Source of the DNA: Clostridia bacterium
GTDB lineage: Bacteria; Bacillota; Clostridia; Oscillospirales; CAG-272
Reading direction: 5' to 3'
Assembly: GCA_017453245.1 (NCBI GenBank)
Contig: JAFTKM010000022.1
Location: 20,901 to 84,900, forward strand
Length of the DNA: 64,000 nucleotides
Shown piece after piece: positions 59,143 to 64,000 of the stretch (positions are counted from its first letter, which is position 1; the number at the start of each line of letters is the position of its first letter). The notes under the pieces were generated by a model. That model saw nothing but the letters and a program-made list of their open reading frames with translations, did not search any database and was not told the DNA's origin. The position numbers and the translations under genes were made by a program.

Positions 59143-59745
59143 TTACAATTCCGACTCGACTACTTTCTTATATTCTTCCCTGTCGGTTATGATATTCAGA
59201 GCCTCAAGAAGCGCGTTGGCACTCATACCGTCAGGCAGTCCAAAATGCTTGGCGAGCTCATCACGTCTGGCGGCAGAATTCTCCGCTCCGGTGAGTTTAT
59301 CCATATAAAAGTCAACTTTAGTTATCAATTCCGCCCCATTTTTGTGAGATCGTACACCAGAGTCACTATCAACGATAAAAGGAGATAGGACACGCATAAG
59401 CTCTTCTCTGCCCATTCCCTCGACGCCGAGGAGCCCCTCCTTTGAGGGTGAGGTCTTGCGTTTTTCCTTGCCCGGTATCTTCGGTATATAGAGGTTGTAT
59501 ATCTTATCCTTAGGTATAATTCCGTTTAAGAAGGAGCGGATAACCTTGCCCGCGCCGTCCGAGTCGGTGAGTACAATAATTCCGCCCGAGGCTACGCGCC
59601 TGATAAGCGCCTGCTTTTCCTTGGAATTAAAAACTCCAAATCCGCCGAGCGTTATAACCGTTGTGTCAAACATAGATAAGACGGTGCTCTTATCATACTT
59701 CCCTTCTACAATTACAGGGAGGGATATCTTTATTCTCTCAGCCAT
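59143..59745 (-). CDS. rnmV: ribonuclease M5
   Basis: A 200-residue TOPRIM nuclease that trims 5S rRNA precursor. The TOPRIM motifs are PVIVEGKYDKSTV (catalytic Glu) and IIVLTDSDGAGKVIR (Asp-x-Asp); the C-terminal half is the M5-specific domain. In many Firmicutes it lies beside ksgA, but here it follows nth by three bases, so it is cotranscribed with maf and nth. Confidence 0.87.
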   Translation of the reverse strand: MAERIKISLPVIVEGKYDKSTVLSMFDTTVITLGGFGVFNSKEKQALIRRVASGGIIVLTDSDGAGKVIRSFLNGIIPKDKIYNLYIPKIPGKEKRKTSPSKEGLLGVEGMGREELMRVLSPFIVDSDSGVRSHKNGAELITKVDFYMDKLTGAENSAARRDELAKHFGLPDGMSANALLEALNIITDREEYKKVVESEL

Positions 59746-59748
59746 ACT

Positions 59749-60417
59749 CTATCCCTTCTTAAGCCTTGCTTCCTTTAGATGATGCTCACACAGATCCCGC
59801 ATAGGGCACTCAGCGCATTTCGGCGAGCGGGAGGAGCAGACATCTCTGCCAAAGTTAACTATCCTGTGACAGAAATCCGAGCCCTCGCCGTATGGGAGAA
59901 GCTCAAGAAGGATCTTCTCTATTTTATTCGGGTCGCGCAGGCTCTCGTTATACATTCCGAAGCGGCCGCATATCCTCATACAGTGCGTGTCGCACACGAC
60001 AGCCGGAAGACCGTATACGTCACCGAGAATAAGGTTTGCTATTTTACGTCCCACGCCCGGCAGCTTAAGAAGCTCGTCCATATCGCGTGGCAGCTCACCC
60101 GAGTAATCCTCGACAAGCATGCGCGATGCCTCCTTGATGCTCGACGCCTTCATACGGTAGAGGCCGCAGGGCTTGACAATGCGCTCGATTTCTTCAAGCT
60201 CTCCATCAGCCATAGCACGGGCATCCGGGAAGCGTGAGAAAAGCTCACGGCAAACTATATTAACCCTCGCGTCGGTGCACTGCGCAGAGAGTCTGCCCAT
60301 AACGAGCAGCTTCCACGGGTCGCCGTTATACTCGAGCGCGCAGGTCGCCTCGGGGTATATTTCCTTGAAGCGCTCGACTATCAGAGCGAGGCGCTTCCTC
60401 TTCTGTTTTTTAGTCAT
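59749..60417 (-). CDS. nth: endonuclease III
   Basis: A 222-residue base-excision glycosylase/AP lyase for oxidised pyrimidines. The helix-hairpin-helix is LLKLPGVGRKIANLILGDVYG with the catalytic Lys, VCDTHCMRICGRFG carries the catalytic Asp, and the C-terminus has a 4Fe-4S motif C-x7-C-x2-C-x5-C (CSSRSPKCAECPMRDLC). Its ATG overlaps the maf stop by eight bases. The SAQCTDARVN segment replaces the usual SAQTTD. Confidence 0.93.
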   Translation of the reverse strand: MTKKQKRKRLALIVERFKEIYPEATCALEYNGDPWKLLVMGRLSAQCTDARVNIVCRELFSRFPDARAMADGELEEIERIVKPCGLYRMKASSIKEASRMLVEDYSGELPRDMDELLKLPGVGRKIANLILGDVYGLPAVVCDTHCMRICGRFGMYNESLRDPNKIEKILLELLPYGEGSDFCHRIVNFGRDVCSSRSPKCAECPMRDLCEHHLKEARLKKG

Positions 60418-60979
60418 TCTCGGTTATCCTCTCAATCAGGCTTTTGGTAAGGCTGACCGACAGTCCCATAATGGTGTCGAAGTCTCCGTCATACCCCTCA
60501 ATGAATTTTCCGCCCTCACCCTGGATAGCGTAAGCTCCCGCCTTATCCATAGGCTCTCCGCCGTCGATATAGGCGTATATTTCCTCATCGGAAAGGGGCT
60601 TAAACTTTACACGCGCCGAGGCTACGCCCGAAATTACGCGTCCTTTATGATGTACCGCAATGCCTGTATGCACGTTATGGTAATTGTCTGAAAGGAGGCT
60701 GAGCATACGGTGCGCGTCCTCACGTGACGTGGGCTTACCGAGCGGCTCACCGCCAATCTCAACAAGGGTATCCGATGAGATGACGATACAGTCCTCGGGA
60801 AGCTTCTCTGCTACCGCCCTTCCCTTTCTCACCGACAAGATTTCAACGCCCTCCAAGGGGGTAATTTCACCGTCAAGGCTCTCATCCACCTCGGAGGTTA
60901 TGACCTCAAATTTATCGTAAAGCTTGCCGAGCAACTCACGCCTGCGCGGAGAGCCGGAAGCAAGTATTATTCTCGACAT
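60410..60979 (-). CDS. maf: Maf-like nucleoside triphosphate pyrophosphatase
   Basis: A 189-residue house-cleaning enzyme that hydrolyses non-canonical or excess nucleoside triphosphates. ILASGSPRRRELL at the N-terminus and SSDTLVEIGGEPLGKP are the family signature, with a DEIYAYIDGGEPMDKAGAY-type C-terminal motif. The start at 60979 is set by homology and an AGAGGT upstream; the longer frame extends through the promoter. First gene of maf-nth-rnmV. Confidence 0.92.
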   Translation of the reverse strand: MSRIILASGSPRRRELLGKLYDKFEVITSEVDESLDGEITPLEGVEILSVRKGRAVAEKLPEDCIVISSDTLVEIGGEPLGKPTSREDAHRMLSLLSDNYHNVHTGIAVHHKGRVISGVASARVKFKPLSDEEIYAYIDGGEPMDKAGAYAIQGEGGKFIEGYDGDFDTIMGLSVSLTKSLIERITEND

Positions 60980-61009
60980 ACTGTGTACCTCTTTATCTTT
61001 TCTTCCCTT

Positions 61010-61038
61010 ATTGTAATATATTTTGTCGATTAAGTCAA
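61010..61038 (-). promoter_or_regulatory. sigma-A promoter of the maf-nth-rnmV operon
   Basis: On the minus strand TTGACT (61038-61033) and TACAAT (61015-61010), 17 bp apart. Confidence 0.65.
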
Positions 61039-61119
61039 GTATTTCAGCTGGGGGATCGAGCAAATATCATTCTTGCGTTTTGCTTTATGCAAGGAAAGAA
61101 AAAACAGAGCGGACGAAGG

Positions 61120-61220
61120 GTGATGTCCTTAGCGGAGAATTTGGAAGTTTTGCTAAGTGCGAGCATCGCATTTGTCGGGACAAATTCAGTATGGGCTACG
61201 CCCAAACCCCTATTACAAGC
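61120..61220. repeat. hairpin-rich non-coding stretch upstream of maf
   Basis: Small stems with little else between: GCGA/TCGC near 61160-61172, ATTTGTC/GACAAAT near 61171-61186, and GGGC/GCCC near 61194-61204. Short frames on both strands exist but lack ribosome binding sites, so no gene is called. Confidence 0.4.
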
Positions 61221-61222
61221 AG

Positions 61223-61270
61223 AAAGAGCACACACGCAAGGCGTTAAACCTTATGTGTATGCTCTTTTTT
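61223..61270. terminator. terminator-like hairpin upstream of array 4
   Basis: AAAGAGCA (61223-61230) pairs with TGCTCTTT (61260-61267), followed by T's on the plus strand. No plus-strand gene is seen before it; on the minus strand it could end the lipoprotein transcript. Confidence 0.5.
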
Positions 61271-61275
61271 CTGTT

Positions 61276-61498
61276 AGTGAAGTTTTTGCTGTCGCAAAAG
61301 TGAAGTTGTGCAGATGCAGGACATCAGGCACAGTGAAGTTGCTCGTCAAGGCTCGCAGTGAAGTTAAGTTTGCCCATCACTTCGCCGTTAGGTGAAACTT
61401 CACTCACGAAGTGAACTTCACTATCGAAGATAACTTCACTTGCCCAAAGGGCAAACTTAGTTTCAGCGTGTTCTCCGTTAAGGATAACACGCTGAAAC
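61276..61498. repeat. intergenic hairpin array 4 (spacer AGTGAAGTT, convergent)
   Basis: AGTGAAGTT occurs four times in one sense (61276, 61299, 61332, 61357), then three times as its reverse complement AACTTCACT (61396, 61414, 61432). Between copies are hairpins such as CAC/GTG, ATC/GAT and TGCCC/GGGCA. The array ends in a 13-bp perfect stem, GTTTCAGCGTGTT (61460-61472) with AACACGCTGAAAC (61486-61498). It sits 37 bp from the lipoprotein stop. Confidence 0.7.
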
Positions 61499-61535
61499 CG
61501 CTCTGTCTTAAAAAGCTAATTAACTGTTATGTAAA

Positions 61536-63392
61536 TTAGTTAGGAAGGGTGGGATATACGCTATACTCAAGGTTGTAGAGTCTCCATGCCTTCTTGGGAG
61601 TGAGAGATGCATAGTATGCTCTCATCTCATCACCGGTAAGGTCGAACTCCTCATTCTTGATCATGGTATGCCACTGCTCGTTCATAGCTTCCTCATCGGT
61701 TGCGCTGTAGAATCTACCAAGAGCATCCTCGAAAGCCTTATCGAATGCGGAACGAACGTTCTCACGGATGTACTTAAGCATCTCAACGTTACCCTTTACA
61801 CCGGTACCTACAACGTCGTACTGAAGCTTGTAGTCATAGTACTCGGTAAGAATTTCGGTGGAGTTGACGGACTGATAGTTGAGGTATGCGGTGCACTGAG
61901 AGAACTTCTCGGTGGTGTAAGAGATAGCACCGATTCTACCGATGTTGTGGATCTGGGTAAGGTAAGGATCAACCTTAGTTACGCCATCCTCAACGTAGCT
62001 TGCTCTGTAAAGAGGAACAGGAACGATACCGTAGCCTGTGCCGCCCTCGCCGTTCATTTCCTTATAAACGTCGTACTCAAGAGATCCAAGACAGATGATA
62101 CCGCCGAAGAGAACGTAGTTACCGGCAAATCTCTGGCGGATCGCAAGAAGAGCGTCAGAGCCAAAGCCCTGAGTCTGAGAGTTGTTAACTGCGATAACGC
62201 CGGGCTGGTTGAAGAGGTTAGAGAGGTTTGCGCAGAAGGTGATAAGCTCCTCGTGAGTACCGTCGCTATCCATCTCAAACTGACCGTCTGCGACCTGGTG
62301 AGTATAGGGGTAGGAATAGGTGTAATCACCCTTAGCTACGTCATACTCTCTGTCGATAATGGTGATAGAGGTGGTATAAAGAATACCGGAAGCGGGAAGA
62401 CCGGAAGCGGAACCAAGTGCAAAGCCTACGGTATCGCGAAGGTCTGTGCCGTCGTCACCCTCACCCTCAATGGTAACAGCTGCAGAGAAAGCAGCGAGAG
62501 TTTCATAGTTCCACTGCTTATCGGTTACAAGCTGATAGAAGTCCTCGATGGTGTAGTTGGTCTCTTCGTTTCCATTTTCATCAAAGGTCTGAGCTCTGTT
62601 GGAGTTGTAGAGACCCTCGTTCTCCATATCTGCCTGGAGAGTCTCAAGAAGACCGATGTTAACGGGAACGATAAGGAACGCACGTACCATATCGGTGAAA
62701 TAGTCAGAGGAGAGGCAGTACATCTTGAACTTGGAGAGAGTAAGAGATCTCATGTACTCGTACATGTAACCCTTACCGGTATCAAGGTACTCGCCGAATT
62801 CATCAGTTGCTGTGTTCTCATCGGGGTTAACGAAGGTGAAATAGTTGTGGTCTGCGCCTGCGAGCTCGTGACCATCCTTGTACATGGTTGTGGACTTGAG
62901 GTTTGCGAACGCGCCCTTAAGGGAAACTGCAACCATATCGTAAACGAAGTTACAGTACATATCAGGACGTCCTGCGTCCTTAGCCATTACTTCCTCGAAG
63001 ATGGTGTTGATGTTCTGACCCCATCCGTGAGCGGAAATGTCGGGAAGATAGTCATAGGTAACAGTAACGTTGGTGTACTCGAGAGCATCCTCGTTTCTGT
63101 CAGAAACCCAGTCATCGATAGTCGATGCATCATCCTCGAAGCCTTCAAGGTCGCCTGCAAGATATCTTCTACAGGTAGAGGGGAGCTCCTGAGAGTTGGA
63201 GTTCTCGGTCAACTGGAAGACGAGGTTGGTTGTTCTCCAGGGATAGTTGTCGTTGATTATACCTTGGCCACCACCAAGGTCATTTCCGCCGCCTTCACCC
63301 GGACCGGGCGTATCTTCTCCGCCACCGCAGGAAGCAAGACACATAACAAGAACAACCATTGCAAGCAGAAGTGCGATAATTCTGTTTTTCAT
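61536..63392 (-). CDS. extracellular solute-binding lipoprotein, probably sugar ABC transporter
   Basis: A 618-residue secreted lipoprotein. The N-terminus has a signal peptide (KNRIIALLLAMVVLVMCLASC) whose lipobox LASC gives a lipid-modified Cys, then a Gly-rich linker. The rest resembles large family 1 solute-binding proteins of Clostridia, such as those serving oligosaccharide ABC transporters. The permease and ATPase genes are not in the window, and neither neighbour is a transporter gene, so the substrate is unknown. AAAGGAGAAAAAC precedes the ATG. The 5' leader is unusually long. Confidence 0.82.
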   Translation of the reverse strand: MKNRIIALLLAMVVLVMCLASCGGGEDTPGPGEGGGNDLGGGQGIINDNYPWRTTNLVFQLTENSNSQELPSTCRRYLAGDLEGFEDDASTIDDWVSDRNEDALEYTNVTVTYDYLPDISAHGWGQNINTIFEEVMAKDAGRPDMYCNFVYDMVAVSLKGAFANLKSTTMYKDGHELAGADHNYFTFVNPDENTATDEFGEYLDTGKGYMYEYMRSLTLSKFKMYCLSSDYFTDMVRAFLIVPVNIGLLETLQADMENEGLYNSNRAQTFDENGNEETNYTIEDFYQLVTDKQWNYETLAAFSAAVTIEGEGDDGTDLRDTVGFALGSASGLPASGILYTTSITIIDREYDVAKGDYTYSYPYTHQVADGQFEMDSDGTHEELITFCANLSNLFNQPGVIAVNNSQTQGFGSDALLAIRQRFAGNYVLFGGIICLGSLEYDVYKEMNGEGGTGYGIVPVPLYRASYVEDGVTKVDPYLTQIHNIGRIGAISYTTEKFSQCTAYLNYQSVNSTEILTEYYDYKLQYDVVGTGVKGNVEMLKYIRENVRSAFDKAFEDALGRFYSATDEEAMNEQWHTMIKNEEFDLTGDEMRAYYASLTPKKAWRLYNLEYSVYPTLPN

Positions 63393-63638
63393 GTTTTTCT
63401 CCTTTTTTGATTTTCGCCATTTTTTTCACCTGATTCCTTGGCAAGGGAATCAAGTGTTAAAGCGAGTGTACCCTTATGATTATATGCAGAGTCGCTAGAG
63501 CTCCGAAGGTCAGGCTATAGCTCCCCGAAGAGAGCAAGTACCTACTCTCAGCAAGCTAAAGCAAGGGCATTCTGCCCGATCATGCATTGCGGTTTCACCC
63601 TTCCGCAAGGCAAGAACGGATAATCACTACACTTTACC
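63393..63638 (-). promoter_or_regulatory. long structured 5' leader of the lipoprotein gene
   Basis: About 245 nt between the promoter and the start codon. On the transcript strand it holds hairpins TTGCGG/CCGCAA, GGGCA/TGCCC, GAGAG/CTCTC, GAGCT/AGCTC and GATTCC/GGAATC in order. I do not recognise a riboswitch class, and there is no clear terminator before the gene. Confidence 0.45.
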
Positions 63639-63644
63639 ATCCAT

Positions 63645-63673
63645 ATGATAACATAAACGCCAAATTAAGTCAA
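63645..63673 (-). promoter_or_regulatory. sigma-A promoter of the lipoprotein gene
   Basis: On the minus strand TTGACT (63673-63668) and TATCAT (63650-63645), 17 bp apart. Confidence 0.55.
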
Positions 63674-63877
63674 GCACAAGAAATGAACGCGCGGAAAGTT
63701 TTCACACTTTGCACAAAGGCGTGGGCGCGCACTTGTACAACTTTACTATTTATATTATTAATAATATATTAACACATCTTTCGGCAGTGTTCTATGGGCA
63801 AGGATGAGCCTTTCTATGCCTTAGCAACGCTCAAAAGCTCACGCTCCCCGCCCGCAAATTATTTTACGAAAAAATAA

Positions 63878-63906
63878 TTGACAAAATAAATATCTTGTGC
63901 TATAAT
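63878..63906 (+). promoter_or_regulatory. consensus sigma-A promoter pointing out of the window
   Basis: Perfect TTGACA (63878-63883) and TATAAT (63901-63906) with a 17-bp spacer. The gene it serves lies beyond 64000. Confidence 0.75.
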
Positions 63907-63975
63907 ACCCTTGTTGCAATTTCAGAGGTATGGCGAAGGCGGTAAAGCAGAAGTAAGTTTCAACCAACTTTCCAT

Positions 63976-64000
63976 TTTCAACTTTCAACTTTCAACTTTC
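63976..64000 (+). repeat. tandem heptamer repeat at the window end
   Basis: TTTCAAC is repeated with a 7-bp period up to the last base; the repeat may continue outside. Confidence 0.7.

Noticed and set aside
61087-61395. A 102-codon plus-strand open frame upstream of array 4
   Set aside because: It runs through a terminator-like hairpin and into the array; the frame has no convincing ribosome binding site, and the region is built of small stems.
63560-63620. T-box riboswitch in the lipoprotein leader
   Set aside because: Only a partial GGGTG-like match is present; specifier loop, full T-box core and terminator are missing, and the gene is not amino-acid related.

Overview
The window looks like a chromosomal piece of an uncultured, strictly anaerobic, fermentative Clostridia-type Firmicute (Oscillospirales/Christensenellales-like; that placement is inference). 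Evidence: a rimP-nusA-ylxR-ylxQ-infB operon, RNase M5, a type II pantothenate kinase, AGGAGG-type ribosome binding sites, near-consensus sigma-A promoters with an almost invariant 17-bp spacer, pyruvate:ferredoxin oxidoreductase, an iron alcohol dehydrogenase and a TPP riboswitch. No prophage, transposase, CRISPR array or rRNA is visible. About 56 protein genes and two tRNA genes can be supported.

Layout. 1-3052: cut-off rlmD, an AraC regulator and a NodB-type deacetylase (all minus). 3074-6946: HAD phosphatase, a PLP gamma-lyase-like enzyme, thiamine pyrophosphokinase, then a complete TPP-riboswitch/terminator/thiT unit. 7217-17314 (minus): an exonuclease, then a tight run from ribokinase through lipase, miaA, galactokinase, recA, recX and an ABC exporter to azlCD. 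17476-21994: a YhaN-like ATPase with a DUF6062 protein, divergent from an Ogg glycosylase. 21995-27466: the infB/nusA operon. 27512-36705: a mutS-like/coaW/CBS operon that ends in a 1958-residue repetitive tail-anchored protein of unknown function. 37012-39214: FMN reductase, a membrane protein and uridine kinase. 39329-40490: tRNA-Met and tRNA-Glu followed by about 900 bp of tRNA-derived and hairpin debris. 40538-42453: ECF sigma, anti-sigma and a YfjL-like protein. 42558-49732 (plus): GH3 glycosidase, two RimK-like ligases, greA, a sugar kinase, a small membrane protein, pyrophosphatase and a DtxR-type iron regulator. 49753-63673 (minus): feoAB with two matching operators, an SPFH protein, Fe-ADH, PFOR, RNase M5/nth/maf and a sugar-binding lipoprotein. 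The window ends in a strong promoter and a heptamer repeat.

How the genes work together: thiamine salvage (thiT, thiN) supplies the cofactor of PFOR; feoAB, the adjacent DtxR-type repressor and the two GTTAGC-N4-GCTAAC operators form a closed iron-uptake circuit that would feed the Fe-S and iron enzymes; GH3, galactokinase, ribokinase, the PfkB kinase and the sugar-binding lipoprotein indicate sugar fermentation.

The most novel-looking signals are (1) a pair of ~110-nt structured elements at 16266-16377 and 55256-55361 with the same fold, an invariant core and compensatory base changes, each overlapping the stop codon of the gene it follows; (2) the giant protein with five starts of an exact ~110-residue repeat; and (3) several intergenic arrays of small hairpins, each array using its own short constant spacer, one of them mixed with copies of the tRNA-Glu 3' end.
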